Assembly: GCA_037953625.1 (NCBI GenBank)
Contig: CM075655.1
Coordinates: 20,478,001-20,542,000 of the forward strand
DNA: 64,000 bases
From: Crotalaria pallida
Taxonomy: Eukaryota; Streptophyta; Magnoliopsida; Fabales; Fabaceae
Reading direction: 5' to 3'
The notes under the pieces were generated by a model. That model had not been told where the DNA came from. It did not search any database and saw nothing but the letters and a program-made list of their open reading frames with translations. Below are positions 10,991-21,648 of the stretch, one piece after another. Each line of letters begins with the position of its first letter. Position 1 is the stretch's first letter. A program made the position numbers and the translations under genes.

Positions 10991-11678
10991 TTGGCCTGGT
11001 GGTAGTTTCTTTTATCTTAGTTGAAGTATTATGTTTCCTGTATTCACTTAGCTAGCATTGCAGTACCAACATGTAACCCCAGACTTATGATCTTGAAGCA
11101 AGTTTTATTTCAAATTTCATGAATCGAGTTTTTAAAAATATAAGGGCCATTGAAGATGAAATGAAAAAGAGTAAGTTTCAAAGTGCGGTGTCTTGTGACA
11201 TCTCGGTTTGGAACTTGAAGTTTAGCATGATGTGTGAGAACTCTACTTTTAATTGTGAAAGAGTTTTTGAAAACTTAATGGTTCTTATACTCATGTTATT
11301 CATTCATGCTACATGTTCAAAAAAAAATGGCCCATATTTTTACTATATTTTGTACAAAAAGGAAATGTGTTTTCAAGTTGCCAAATCGGGGTGTTACACC
11401 TGGGCGTGCAACTGACTTCCCGACTCCGTTACGCTCCATTCTTGCGCCATTTCAAGGTCCTTTCGTCCTCTTTTCATCTCTATAATTATTTTCTTCAATT
11501 CAGCTCCGAAAGTACCTGAAACATACCCAAAACGAATCAAAACGTTCAAAGGATTCTAAATTACCTAACTTCCTAAAAACTATACAAAAAGTCCTAAATT
11601 TACAAGAGAAACAAGCCAAATCCATAGTAAAAGGGAGTCTAAATCATACTCAAAACATCATATATTAGACCCAAATCA

Positions 11679-11692
11679 CTCCCCCAAACTTA
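11679..11692 (-). promoter_or_regulatory. Athila polypurine tract
   Basis: On the coding strand AAGTTTGGGGGAG directly precedes the LTR start TGATTTGGG, the position of the plus-strand primer in LTR retrotransposons. Confidence 0.8.
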
Positions 11693-13308
11693 GCATTTTG
11701 CATGTCCCAGGCAAAAGTAAAATAAAAACTCTAGAACACAAGACTAACCTCTAAATCATAATGTACACACCTAATCTAGGACTTCGACTCACAGACTCAG
11801 ACACTTACTTTCACAAGCAATTCATACAATCGAAACTTGGTTAGAGAAACAAACTCCAAAAGAACTAATGATTAGTGAACACTCTCAACCTCACAGTGTG
11901 TATCTCTTATGTGTATCAAGGGTTATATATATGTAATTTACTAAAGTTCATACAATGATAATGTGCTACCATAAGCTTGACGATAGACCCAAATCTCCAT
12001 TGAAATTATTGAATGCACACAAAAATCAAAAGGTCTTAAATTTGGTTGTAATGAGACCATGGCTAAAAGTGTTAGGTGGGATAAAAAGAAAGAAAGAATA
12101 AAACTAAGGGCTAAAATGCAAAAACAAATTTCCCTTAAAAATTATGAATGAGCAATGAATACAAAGAGGACTCACACTCAACTCACAATTATTTTCATAC
12201 TTTTTTCTTTTCACAATTTTTTTTCTTCTAATCTATTCCAAATTTCTCTTTTTTTATTATTTTTTCTTTTTCATTTTTTTTTCATGGAAGAGAAGTAGAC
12301 TCACAACACTTCATACCACTTTTTTCACTTTTTCTTATTCCTCTCAATTTCTCATTCAAAATTCCTAAGGTACTAACAAAGAATATGCAATCAATGCAGG
12401 GTACCAAAGAAAAATCATAATATCTCATAAGGCTCAAAGTTGGCAACTAAGGAAACATGTCAATGCAAATCAGTTGAAGGCCGCAAAAACACAATCTTAA
12501 GTGCCTTAATCATCTTAATGCATGCAATCAAGTATAAATTTTAAAATGGTCATAGGTCAAGTTCTAGAACACAAAGCCAAAGTGAACAACACACATGAAA
12601 GAAATAGGGGTCTCAATCAAAATAATTCAATAAATCACACCCCTTCAGTGTTTAGGCTCAAAAACTCATACACTAAAGGTCAATTCACTAATCGCAAATT
12701 CTCAAAAAGTTTGTCAAAATAACCAGATCTCAAAAATATTTATAGCTCAATCAAATAGTGTCAAAAATCAATGAGTCTAATCCTAAACTAAGTATTTACA
12801 CCTATCATCAGAAAAACAGTCCTAAGTCTAGAATAATTACCTACTCCTACCAAGGACAAAAACCAACACTAAAAATGTGGGAGAATAATTCAAGTCTGAA
12901 ATTTTTTTATTTTGTCCACTCCCCCAAACTTAGAGGTTGGCTTGTCCTCAAGCAAACTAATCTAAACTAAAACACAAAATAAAAATTAAAAACTACCTAG
13001 AAAAACAAGACATTATTTTTGCGAAGTACCAGGTCTAGGGTGACATATTGGGAACTAATGGGAACAAATGGGGTCACACCCCCAAACGTGAATGTTAAAA
13101 TCCCCTGCCACGCCCGGGCGCGAAGTGCACCACGCCTAGGCGTGGCTGGACCTGTACCTCTTTTTTTAAAATAAAAATAAAAAAAACTAACTAATAACTA
13201 ATTACCTAAAAAAAATAAAATCTAAGGGAAATTACCTAACATTGGGTTGCCTCCCAACTAGCGCTTGTTTAACGTCACGAGCCTGACGGGTCACCTCCTT
13301 TCGGAGGC
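11693..13308 (-). other. Non-coding 3' region of the Athila element
   Basis: This 1.6-kb AT-rich stretch has no supported ORF. It holds T-rich runs near 12190-12350, a second copy of the polypurine motif at 12917-12933, a GC-rich CACGCCCGGGCGCG-type patch near 13110, and next to protease a motif typical of Athila 3' regions (TTGGGTTGCCTCCCAACTAG on the + strand at about 13241). Confidence 0.7.
12917..12933 (-). promoter_or_regulatory. Second polypurine-like tract
   Basis: The 17-mer CACTCCCCCAAACTTAG (+ strand) is identical to the sequence spanning the LTR/polypurine junction at 11677-11693. An internal copy could act as an extra plus-strand priming site, or may mark an old internal duplication. 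Confidence 0.55.
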
Positions 13309-14007
13309 TTAGGGTGGTTGCCAAGATCCCTTCAAGGGTGACACCTTGCTTTTCAACTTCTTTCCAACACTCTCTCCATTCGAGTGCTGAATGCACATTA
13401 GAGGGGCGAAGTTCTCCGCGGTGACTGGTGATTTTTCAAAAATTTTAATTGTAGTTTGCTCACCATTCACTCGGAGAATTACTTCTCCCCTAGGCACATC
13501 AATCACTGCCCCTGCTGTGGCCAAGAATGGCCTTCCAAAAATTAGAGGAATATTTTCATCCTTTTCTGCATCTAAGATCATGAAATCTAAGGGCAGGATA
13601 AAATCTTTCACCTTAACCAGAATATCTTCCACCACTCCATATGGGCGAAGGGTGGCTCTATCAGCTAACTGAAGTAATGTCGGGGTAGGCTTAACCTCTC
13701 CTAAGTTTAGTGCTTCACACACAGACAATGGCATAATGTTTATGCTAGCTCCTAAGTCACAGAGAGCCTTACCTGAGTACTCCTTGCCTATGCTAACTGA
13801 AATGGTGAAGCTGCCTGGAGCCTTCAGCTTTGATGAAAAGTTGGATTTGATGATGTTGCTACACTTCTCTGCTATTGGGAACGTCTCGTCAGTGAGCATC
13901 CGCTTCTTCTTTGTCAGCAACTCCTTCATGAATCTCGCATACAGAGGCATTTGTGAGAGAGCCTCTGCAAACGGGATGTTGATCTGCACCTTCCGTAGCA
14001 TCTCCAA
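13309..14007 (-). CDS. Athila retropepsin (protease) domain
   Basis: A 232-codon frame encodes the aspartic protease of an Athila-type Gypsy element, which cleaves the Gag-Pol polyprotein in the virus-like particle. The active site is CDLGASINIMPLSV (about residues 82-95, DLGAS in place of the general D-T/S-G-A/S). The flap-side and closing segments VVEDILVKVKDF and IPLIFGRPFLATAGAVIDV follow, both typical of the lineage. The frame ends GSWQPP and a stop, after which no reverse transcriptase follows, although the family normally continues into one. The first ATG is internal to the original polyprotein and should not be taken as a true start. Confidence 0.85.
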   Translation of the reverse strand: MEMLRKVQINIPFAEALSQMPLYARFMKELLTKKKRMLTDETFPIAEKCSNIIKSNFSSKLKAPGSFTISVSIGKEYSGKALCDLGASINIMPLSVCEALNLGEVKPTPTLLQLADRATLRPYGVVEDILVKVKDFILPLDFMILDAEKDENIPLIFGRPFLATAGAVIDVPRGEVILRVNGEQTTIKIFEKSPVTAENFAPLMCIQHSNGESVGKKLKSKVSPLKGSWQPP

Positions 14008-14018
14008 GAATTTGGAAA

Positions 14019-14628
14019 TTACTTCTGGTCATCCTCTTTCTTCAATCTCTGAGGATAAGGAATCCTCGGAGGCAGTGGTGCTGGTTTGGTTGTGCCTTTC
14101 TCTTTCTCGAGATCCGCGGGTGGATCCTGCGTCTGTCGCATTGTAGTTGAGCCGCCTCCACTTGGTTTCTTTGACCCCTCATCCTTCTTCTCAGGTTCAG
14201 TTGCATCACCCTTTTTCTGTGGCTCCTCATACGACTTGCCACTTCGAAGGTGACAGCCATGCACCTCTCCTTGGTGTTGGTTGTGATCTCTGATATCTGA
14301 TTGTTTATTTGAGTCACTTGCACCTCCAAGTTGCGAATGCTGACTTGCTGATTGGCGAAATTCGCCCTGGTTTCTGCCATGAAGGTATTGGTTGTGGTAG
14401 CCAATGCTTCAAGTGCCTTCTCCCAGCCCTGCTTTTGTGGCAGCGATGGATTGGGTGCTGGGCTGTTCCATGAGGTGTGAGACTGACTGATTTGCCCCGG
14501 ATTGTGGATATTGGAGTACATATTATTTTTAGGTACTCCACCACCACAAAATTGGTCTGCTCCTTGATGGTTGCTGGACCCTTTTTGACTTCAAAAGCAC
14601 AATCACCATTCCGGTGATTTCCCCACAA
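14019..14628 (-). pseudogene. Frameshifted gag C-terminal region
   Basis: Between gag and protease the reading is split among three minus-strand frames. A zinc-knuckle remnant is visible at about 14640-14590: CDFCG in one frame and HRNGDC in the next, so a frameshift breaks the CCHC box. Further on are a Gln/Asn-rich linker and a CHLRSGKSYEEP segment (about 14255-14225), which in Athila elements marks the start of the protease part. At least two indels are needed to explain this, so no continuous Gag-Pro protein is made. Confidence 0.7.
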
Positions 14629-14720
14629 AAGTCACACTTCACAGCGTTGGATGCAACCGACATACTGATTTGGCTCATTTGCTTCATCAATGCAGCAATC
14701 TGCTGCTGTATTTGCTTGTT

Positions 14721-15518
14721 CTACTGAATTAAGATCTGGTCCTGACTAGAGTCCAGATCATAACTCTTCAAGACGCTTTGCTCCACCTGGGTCCTTAGTC
14801 CTTGGCTGCTACTGAATGCCATGTTTGCAATGACTTCCTTGGCCTCTTCAACAGTCTTCTTCATCAGCGATTCACCAGCTATTGCATTAATCATGCTTTG
14901 ATTGAATCGGTTGAGCCCATTATAGAACGTTTGAATCTGTTGCCAGTCTTGCATATATGTTGGGCACTTCCTCAGTAGCTGGTTGTAGCGCTGCCAAGCA
15001 TCATGTAACAGCTCGTTGTCTTCTTGCATGAATGAGTGAACATCCTGCCTCAGCTTTGCTTGCTTCCGAGTTGGAAGAAACTTATCCATGAATTTAGAGA
15101 CAATTATTTTCCATCTGGAAAGACTCCCTGGTGCTTGATTGTTCACCCACGTTAGCACCTCGCCCCTCAGCGAGAGAGGGAACATCCTCATTCTAAAGGC
15201 CTCGTCCGTAGCACCCTTGAAGAATCCGAGCATGCCCAGGAAGTTGGCGATATGATCCCTGGGATCTTGATGCGGCGCACCACTAAACTGATCCTGCATG
15301 ATGAGATGGATGTACTGTGGATCGATCACGAATGCAGTTGCCGTAATGGCTGGCCGGACTATGCTAGCAGCAAGGAAGTCCGGGTCCACAATTGCATATT
15401 CCGCCAAAGTCTTCCTGGGAGGAGGAGGCGGAGAGGATCCGTGAGATCCTCCTCCTCCAGCCATCTTCAAAGTTGTTCTTTCCCCTCTTCTAGTGCTGAA
15501 TTTTTCTCTTCTTTGCAC
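14721..15518 (-). CDS. Athila Gag (retrotrans_gag domain)
   Basis: A 265-codon frame encodes the N-terminal and capsid part of an Athila-type Gag, the structural protein that packages retroelement RNA. After a Gly/Pro-rich start comes the retrotransposon gag domain (about residues 75-190): DPRDHIANFLGMLG, FPLSLRGEVLTWVN, SWSRW-like GSLSRWKIIVSKFMDKFLP, then LHDAWQRYNQLLRKCPTYMQ and IQTFYNGLN. The frame stops at TAG 14721-14723 in a Gln-rich stretch (ILIQ, then stop, then QIQQQIAALM), before the zinc knuckle. The ATG at 15461 (MAGGGGSHG) is as plausible a start as the first ATG. The primer-binding site lies about 140 bp upstream. Confidence 0.88.
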   Translation of the reverse strand: MQRREKFSTRRGERTTLKMAGGGGSHGSSPPPPPRKTLAEYAIVDPDFLAASIVRPAITATAFVIDPQYIHLIMQDQFSGAPHQDPRDHIANFLGMLGFFKGATDEAFRMRMFPLSLRGEVLTWVNNQAPGSLSRWKIIVSKFMDKFLPTRKQAKLRQDVHSFMQEDNELLHDAWQRYNQLLRKCPTYMQDWQQIQTFYNGLNRFNQSMINAIAGESLMKKTVEEAKEVIANMAFSSSQGLRTQVEQSVLKSYDLDSSQDQILIQ

Positions 15519-15660
15519 TTAAATTGATATAAATTCCTGCACAACACAAAAACAAAAGAAAAATTACGCAGCACCTGTTGAGACAAGAAACTAACTAAAA
15601 TAAATAAATTCCACCTAAACTACTACTAAGTACCGAAAACTAATTGAAACGAATTTCAAT

Positions 15661-15677
15661 CTCCGACAACGGTGCCA
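15661..15677 (-). promoter_or_regulatory. Athila primer-binding site
   Basis: The coding strand reads TGGCACCGTTGTCGGAG just downstream of the 5' LTR end (…GTCCAACA). The TGGCNCCGTTG form is a usual tRNA-complementary site in Athila and related Gypsy elements; the exact tRNA was not determined. Confidence 0.8.
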
Positions 15678-15683
15678 AAAACT

Positions 15684-15799
15684 TGTTGGACTACCGGCAA
15701 GTATACCGGATCAACAAGTAATATAGTCAATAAGACTAGATATCGTCCCTCAGGGATTGCAAATTGTTCAATTAATTCTCACCAAAGAGTAGTTAAAAG
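15684..15799 (-). repeat. Truncated Athila 5' LTR
   Basis: Only the last 116 bp of the LTR (read on the coding strand) remain. The + strand follows the intact copy at 50644 up to AGTAGTTAAAAG, then switches abruptly to Copia coding sequence. The junction has no target duplication and is a deletion or recombination breakpoint. Confidence 0.8.
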
Positions 15800-16570
15800 A
15801 GTGTTGGGTGAGATAACCAAGGGAGTGGTAACCGGAGGTTCACTATCTAATATGTGCAATTATGTTGCTTTTGTTTCTCAAATTGAACCAAAAATCATTG
15901 ATGATACTATAATTGATGAACATTGGGTCATGGCTATGCAAGATGAACTAAATCAATTTAAAAGAAACCAAGTTTGGGAATTAGTTCCAAGACCCGATGA
16001 TCATCCAATTATAGGAACGAAATGGGTATTTAGAAATAAATTAGATGAATCCGTTATCATTGTGAGAAACAAAGCTCGTTTAGTTGCTAAAGGTTATAAT
16101 CAAGAAGAAGGTATCGATTATGATGAGAAATATGCCACATTTGCTAGATTAGAAGCTATTACACTTTTACATGCTTTTGCATCAATCATGAAATTTAGAT
16201 TGTACCAAATGGATGTTAAGAGTGTGTTCCTTAACAGTTGCATTCAAGAGGAAGTGTATGTTTCACAACCACCTGGATTTGAAGATTTTGAAAATCGAGA
16301 TTATGTCTTCCAGCTGAAAAAAGCTTTATATGGTCTTAAACAAGCCCCTAGAGCTTGGTATGATCGTTTGAGCACTTTTTTACTTGAAAAAGGTTTTAAA
16401 AGAGGTGCTGTGGATACTACACTTTTTATTGAAAAATCGGTTAATGACATACTCTTAGTGCAAATATATGTAGATGATATCATTTTTGGTGCTACTAACA
16501 AAAATTTGTGCAAGAAATTTTCAGCAATCATGCAAAGCGAGTTTGAAATGTCAATGATGGGGGAACTCAT
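15800..16570 (+). pseudogene. SIRE-type Copia reverse transcriptase fragment B
   Basis: An open stretch of about 257 codons encodes the N-terminal two thirds of a Copia reverse transcriptase domain: IGTKWVFRNK, KARLVAKGYNQEEGIDYDE, YQMDVKSVFLN, PPGFEDFENRDYVFQLKKAL, YGLKQAPRAWYDRL and YVDDIIFGATNK (catalytic YVDD). The style is that of the SIRE/Maximus lineage. It breaks off at MSMMGEL, where an Athila LTR is inserted (16571), and resumes at 54279 with TFFLGLQIKQ. The start is a breakpoint against the truncated Athila LTR; the ATG at 15672 lies in that LTR and is not a real start. Confidence 0.9.
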
Positions 16571-17689
16571 TGTTGGACTACCGGTGTAACACCCCAATTT
16601 GGATATAGAATTTTTAGCAAAAATTTGCACCATTTTTTTTATAACCTTCCTAAAATATTTCCTTTTAATTTATTCTCAAAAGACTAATTTTAAGAAATAT
16701 ACATTACTTAACTTTGTTTACAAAATATCCGAGATGTTATTCTATTCCAAACTGAGACATCACCATTACACATTCCAAAACACCTTTCCTCTAATGATTA
16801 TTTGCGAAAAGCATTTGATTACCTTTAAAAAAAATTCGACAAAGACTTCAATTGAGAAGTAAAAGAATTTATTATAATCGAGCAGTTACATATCAAACCA
16901 ATTGTTTTACAAAAAGGTCACGACCCCTAAGGTCATGACATTCGCTACAATAAAATACTGAATAAAAGCTCTATGCCAAAACTAAAGATTACATCAGTCC
17001 TATCAGAGCAGACAGACTCAATCTAACTATTGAGACTAAAGATAAACATAAAACTTCTCGTTGTCACTGCTCTCCACTACTGATGTCGCATCTGGGTCGT
17101 ATTCCCACTAACGATCAGTGTAACATCCCGAATTTAATTCTAATAATAATTAGAATAATATTAAGATTTGGAAGTAAGGATTATCCTAAAAGGGATTTAA
17201 AATGATGGATTAGGAGTTCTTTGAGTTCCATAAAGGAATCAAGGAGCATTGGCATCGGAGAAGAAATTTAGAGAAGACCAAACAAGTGTTAAAGGTCGAT
17301 GTTCGGCGTTATAAACACCCTAAATTGGGAAAATTCAAAATAAAAGATTTAAATCTCTAAATAAGAATTCCACCGTTGGATATGAAGATAAGTGTCTAAG
17401 GAAGCTTGTCTCCAAATTTGGGCAAGATCCGGCGGTTAACGAAGAAGTTATAGCACGGTCAACCCGAGGTCAATGGGACTCGCGCTCAAGCGCCCGCGTG
17501 CATCAGACATGAGCATCAGTTGCTCATTCGCGCTCAGGCGCGGGTCACCGCGCTCAAGCGCGACGCTGTTTTTAAAACACGAACGGGGAGGTCCGAAACC
17601 CCATTTCCCCCCTCCTCCATTGTTTCCGGCCTCCCTTCTCCGTCCCTCCTCCACCGCCACCATCTCTGCCCCAAGCCGCCCCAAAGCCG

Positions 17690-17873
17690 CCGCCTAACCC
17701 CTTCCTCCCTTCCATCCATCTCTCTCCTTCCCTCACAATCTCTCTCTCTTCCCTCCATCTCTCTCTCCTCCGGTCTTCACCGCTGGAACCGCCCAACCGC
17801 CGCCACCGTGGTTCCCTCCTCCTTCCCCCACGGCCAGTCTCTCTCTCTCCCTTTCTCCCTTCCCCTTGGCCTT

Positions 17874-17913
<40 letters not shown>

Positions 17914-17945
17914 TCACAATCGATTCCCTCTCTCTCTCTCCACCG
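17690..17945 (+). repeat. CT-rich tract and (CT)n microsatellite
   Basis: About 250 bp of almost pure pyrimidine including an uninterrupted CT run at about 17876-17908. Pyrimidine patches of this kind are frequent near plant transcription starts; within the LTR this could be the U3/R promoter region, but no clear TATA box was assigned. Confidence 0.75.
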
Positions 17946-19139
17946 GATCTCATTGGCGTCGTTACCGACCGTGATCGCACCGGGCTTGTGTTGGGTACCC
18001 CGAGGCTCGAAGCTCTCGCCTTGGTCCAGCCGTGATCGTTCCCGCTAACGAGGAGCCACACCGACGCCGTCATCGTCGCCGAGCTAAAATCCAGGTTCTA
18101 TTTAAAAAGCCCGAGGTAAGAGGGTTCGCGTTACCTTTACTTAAGAAGTAAATTCTAGGATGCTATAGTGGTAGCTGAGAATAGGATAATTAAAAAGTAT
18201 ATTAATGAGCCTTAGGGTATTCCCCGTTAATATAGATAGAATAAATAAAATTGTTACTAGAAACCATGCCTTAAGGAAATAAAACGTATATACTTAAAAT
18301 AAGGTCCGGGATGAATGAATGTAATGTATGTGCATAGAATAAGGTCCGGAGTGAATGAGAGTGTTAGGATATCAAAAGAGTTAATATAGAATGAAAAGGT
18401 AGAAAAGCACAAAATAAAACCAAGGAGAATTGTTAGGGAGAACCAACGAAACGTGAGAGTAAAAGGATATAGGGTAATTGTGATAGGCGAGGAGGGAAGG
18501 GTTATTAAAACTAAATGTAAGGTAAAAGAGGAGTTAAAACACGAAAACCATAAGGAAGTGCGGAGGGGACTTAGTTAAGAGTTGTCGGACAATAATGGAA
18601 TAGGAATAAAATACTAAACTAAATTCTAAATATAGGTAGTTAATAAGTAAAGAATTTAATGAAAAGATAATGATACAAGAAGATGGAGTGTAATAGTGAT
18701 AGATAAATGGAGTAGAGTACTATCATAGGGAAAATAAGTGAATAAATAAATAATAGTGTGTGCGAGAGGAATCATAGAATTAATTAAGGAATTGCAAACG
18801 AGAATTTAAAATATAATGACTATACTAAGTTAAGTAGAGTTGGATAGATATTAGGATAATAAATGGTAGAAGAAGGAAAAGAAAGAGAAATACTAAAATA
18901 GAGGTAAAATAAACATTAGGATGATAAGCCATAAAGTAAAGTTGAATAAGAGCGAGAGTAATTAGTAAAAAGAAAGAGATGAAAGTAGAAAACGTAGGAA
19001 AATGTGATAAGTCATAAACGAAAATAAAGAGTAAAAGATTGAGATAATCATAAAAGAGTTACCTAAATTATAATAAGAGAAAAGATAAATAATTAAGAAA
19101 GAAAAGAGAACGGCTGATGGTCTGTTGGACTCAGTCGTA

Positions 19140-19745
19140 ATAAAAGAAGAAAATGGTATCGATGGCAGGCGGGCGGAAGTCACTGTCATCACTAAAAGAA
19201 ATAAAAGGAAAGAATTGACTCGATAGCAGGCGGACGGAAGTCCCTGTTATCACCAAAAGAAAGAAAAGGAAAGAATGAATTCGATGATAGGCGGACGGAA
19301 GTCCCTGTTATCACTAAAAGAAATAAAAGAAAAGAATGAATTCGATGACAGGCGGACGGAAGTCCCTGTTATCACTAAAAGAAGTAAAGGAAAATAATGA
19401 ATTCGATGACAGGCGGACGGAAGTCCCTGTTATCACTAAAAGAAATAAAAGAAAAGAATGAATTCGATGACAGGCGGACGGAAGTCCCTGTTATCACTAA
19501 AAGAAGTAAAGGAAAAGAATGAATTCGATGACAGGCGGACGGAAGTCCCTGTTATCACTAAAAGAAATAAAAGAAAAGAATGAATTCGATGACAGGCGGA
19601 CGGAAGTCCCTGTTATCACTAAAAGAAGTAAAGGAAAAGAATGAATTCGATGACAGGCGGACGGAAGTCCCTGTTATCACTAAAAGAAATAAAAGAAAGG
19701 AATGTTTTCGATGACAGGCAAGAGGTAGCCACTGTCACCAGTAAA
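19140..19745 (+). repeat. 61-bp minisatellite, about ten units
   Basis: Units contain GGCGGACGGAAGTCCCTGTT and a purine-rich spacer, with period 61 bp (GAATTC at 19277, 19338, 19399 and onward). Inner units alternate between two spacer variants, AAATAAAAGAAAAG and AAGTAAAGGAAAAG, so the true repeat is a 122-bp dimer. Outer units are diverged (GGCGGGCGGAAGTCACTG at the left, GGCAAGAGGTAGCCACTG at the right). A copy of CGGCTGATGGTCTGTTGGAC flanks each side (about 19111 and 19770). Confidence 0.92.
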
Positions 19746-21648
19746 GAGATAAAGGAATAATAAAGGTAAACGGCTGATGGTCTGTTGGACTCAGTCATAA
19801 GGAAAAAGGAAAAGATAAAGAAAAGGAAAAAGTAAAAGAAAAGGAAGAGAAGAAGAAAAAGAAAATGAAAAGAAAATGAATGATGAAAAAGGGGAAATCC
19901 TAGCGCTCAGTACCGTACGGCTGGCTGGGGTTGGACTACCTAATGAAAAATGGAAAAAGAATAAAGAATAGGAAAGAAAGAATGAAAAGGGAATCAATAA
20001 TTAAAAGAATGTGAGAATAAGGGAAGAACTAAAAGAGATTAATTATATGAATAACTATGAATAAAATGTATTAATAATTATATAGGCTTAGTTATTTGCT
20101 ATGTCTTCTTTTAGGATTTATCTTTTTAAGTCCTGTGTAATGCTACCCTTCTTGATATAATTTTACAGGTTCGGAAGCGGAGCTTACACTGTTGCGGGCC
20201 GAACTGGAGACTCTCCACCACGTGGAGTGTATTTGTGATACCCTGAGCGGATTTTATTTTTAAAACTGTTATTTTTGTAATTTAATATGCGTAGTAATTG
20301 TATGCCCTGAATTTGTACTAATTGGGCCTTAGGATCTGATCTGGTTATTGAACTATTATGTTTTAAGTTTTTAAATATTCTGGACTGACAGGTTTTAAGA
20401 AGAGAATTTTTAGGAAGTCCGAAAAACAGAGGAAACTCTGCCGGATTTTCGAAAAACTTTTTAAAAGAAATCAAATTCTAAAATGAATTTTCAAACTCTG
20501 ATTTTATTAAAATTTAAAATTAACTAAATAAAGTGAGGATGTTACAATCAGCTCCGGATCAAAGTCTCAACACATGTCGATCCTTCCCAAGCCATCCAAT
20601 CAGCTTCACTTCGAGATAATACCAATGCACTATTTGAACTTCCACACGATAATGACTTGATCTGCCATCTGTGGACATCATTCTCAATGTCCACAGAAAA
20701 GGGAAAGCAGAGAGAGTAAGCGATCCGAACGAATTAATCGTCGACGGCATGGACTTACTCTAAGGGATCACATTAAGATTCACACAGATACATATACAAT
20801 CATTTAATGAAATAAGCAAATAGTAACCATTCTCAAAAGACCTCATGATCATAAGTATCACCATCGTCATTTCATAGCATCTTCTTACAATGTCATGTCA
20901 TATCATCAATAATAATTTCACTTGCTTCATAAGGGATTTTAAATAAAAATATTAATAGTCTTCTTCAATTTTCTTTTTCCCACTCAAACATAACCGTCAA
21001 TGATTTAGGGAGGGAAATCATTGAGGCAAGGGAAATAAGTTAGCACACACGATACATCTCCTCCTTAATATCCAACCACGACCTAGTTCGGAAAGCAGAT
21101 GGGACGCACAGGAATCCTAACCACACAGACATCGATAGTCAAAGGGTACGCACCAGCTGAAACCACTACAAAGGGCCAGGAAAAGAAATAGTAAATGGAT
21201 CACACTCAGTGGGTCAGTAAATAAAAACGATGACCTTTAGCCTCGATTCAGATTCCCTCTCACCATCTCCGATTTGCTCAAGGGGGCGACAGCTCTATCC
21301 CTAGTTGATCGTGCTGTCCTTGTTGCGACCAATGCCCAGCTGGTGACCTTGGTCATTGTAATGTTGTCCCGCCTAGGGAAGCGCTCCAGGCTTCTTGACG
21401 TTTCACCGTCCTTGCCTTCCCCTATCACAATCACCACTCGAAGAGTACAAACCTCCAAGTATTCGGTATCTTTCCTCTCCACTACTTCTCTCTCAACGCA
21501 GGGTTAGGAAAGATTAAGCTTTTAAGTCTTTTAAGTATTTTAAGTCTTTTAGAAAAAGATTTAGTTCTAACATCCTAACCTTGGTCGACCCATTCTAAGC
21601 CTCGCTTCTAACAGGCCTCGACCGCTAAGGGAAAAATGAAACAAACAC

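Larger units (their letters stand above)
5481..11398 (+). mobile_element. Giant solo LTR, 5.9 kb, chromovirus-like
   Basis: It begins TGTAACATCCC, ends GGGGTGTTACA, and is flanked by the 5-bp target duplication CCTGG (5476-5480 and 11399-11403). No primer-binding site or internal region follows, so it is a solo LTR left by recombination. The sequence is AT-rich and non-coding apart from the frame at 10565-10990. Blocks at about 9775-9905 and 10020-10095 are nearly identical to the LTRs of the element at 34387-47052 in reverse complement, so it belongs to the same giant-LTR family, inserted in the opposite orientation. Confidence 0.88.
4465..11678 (-). repeat. Athila 3' LTR, split by a solo LTR
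   Basis: On the + strand it runs TGTTGGACTACC to GACCCAAATCA, so on the coding strand it begins TGATTTGGGTC and ends in CA. Without the insertion at 5481-11398 it is about 1.29 kb. Other copies are 15684-15799 (truncated) and 16571-54278 (split). It holds GC-rich palindromic motifs such as GCACGCCTGGGCGCG (about 5450-5480); one of these is the target of the solo LTR insertion. Confidence 0.85.
4465..15799 (-). mobile_element. Athila-type Gypsy element with gag and protease only
   Basis: A minus-strand Ty3/Gypsy element. Its 3' LTR is the left one (4465-11678, split by a solo LTR), and its 5' LTR is the right one, cut down to 116 bp (15684-15799). Inside, in transcription order, are a primer-binding site, gag, a frameshifted gag tail, protease, a long non-coding 3' region and a polypurine tract. 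There is no reverse transcriptase, RNase H or integrase, so mobility would depend on helper proteins. The architecture fits the class described as terminal-repeat elements with only a GAG domain. Left flank CTCAT matches the CTCAC target seen at the other Athila LTR in this window. Confidence 0.85.
17119..20546 (+). mobile_element. Solo LTR, 3.4 kb, with minisatellite
   Basis: It runs TGTAACATCCCGAATTT to GAGGATGTTACA, flanked by the 5-bp duplication ATCAG (17114-17118 and 20547-20551). It contains a GC-rich stretch with the palindromic word CGCTCAAGCGC (17475-17570), a pyrimidine-rich stretch (17690-17945), and a 61-bp minisatellite. No retroelement ORF is present. Reading frames across 17473-18048 reflect base composition. 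Confidence 0.88.

Noticed and set aside
17473..18048. Ser/Pro- and Leu-rich frames in the solo LTR
   Set aside because: They translate a CT-rich tract and overlap in several frames on both strands; this is composition, not coding.
19140..19745. Regular repeat array as a CRISPR
   Set aside because: Whole units including spacers repeat, in a plant LTR; there are no unique spacers. It is a minisatellite.
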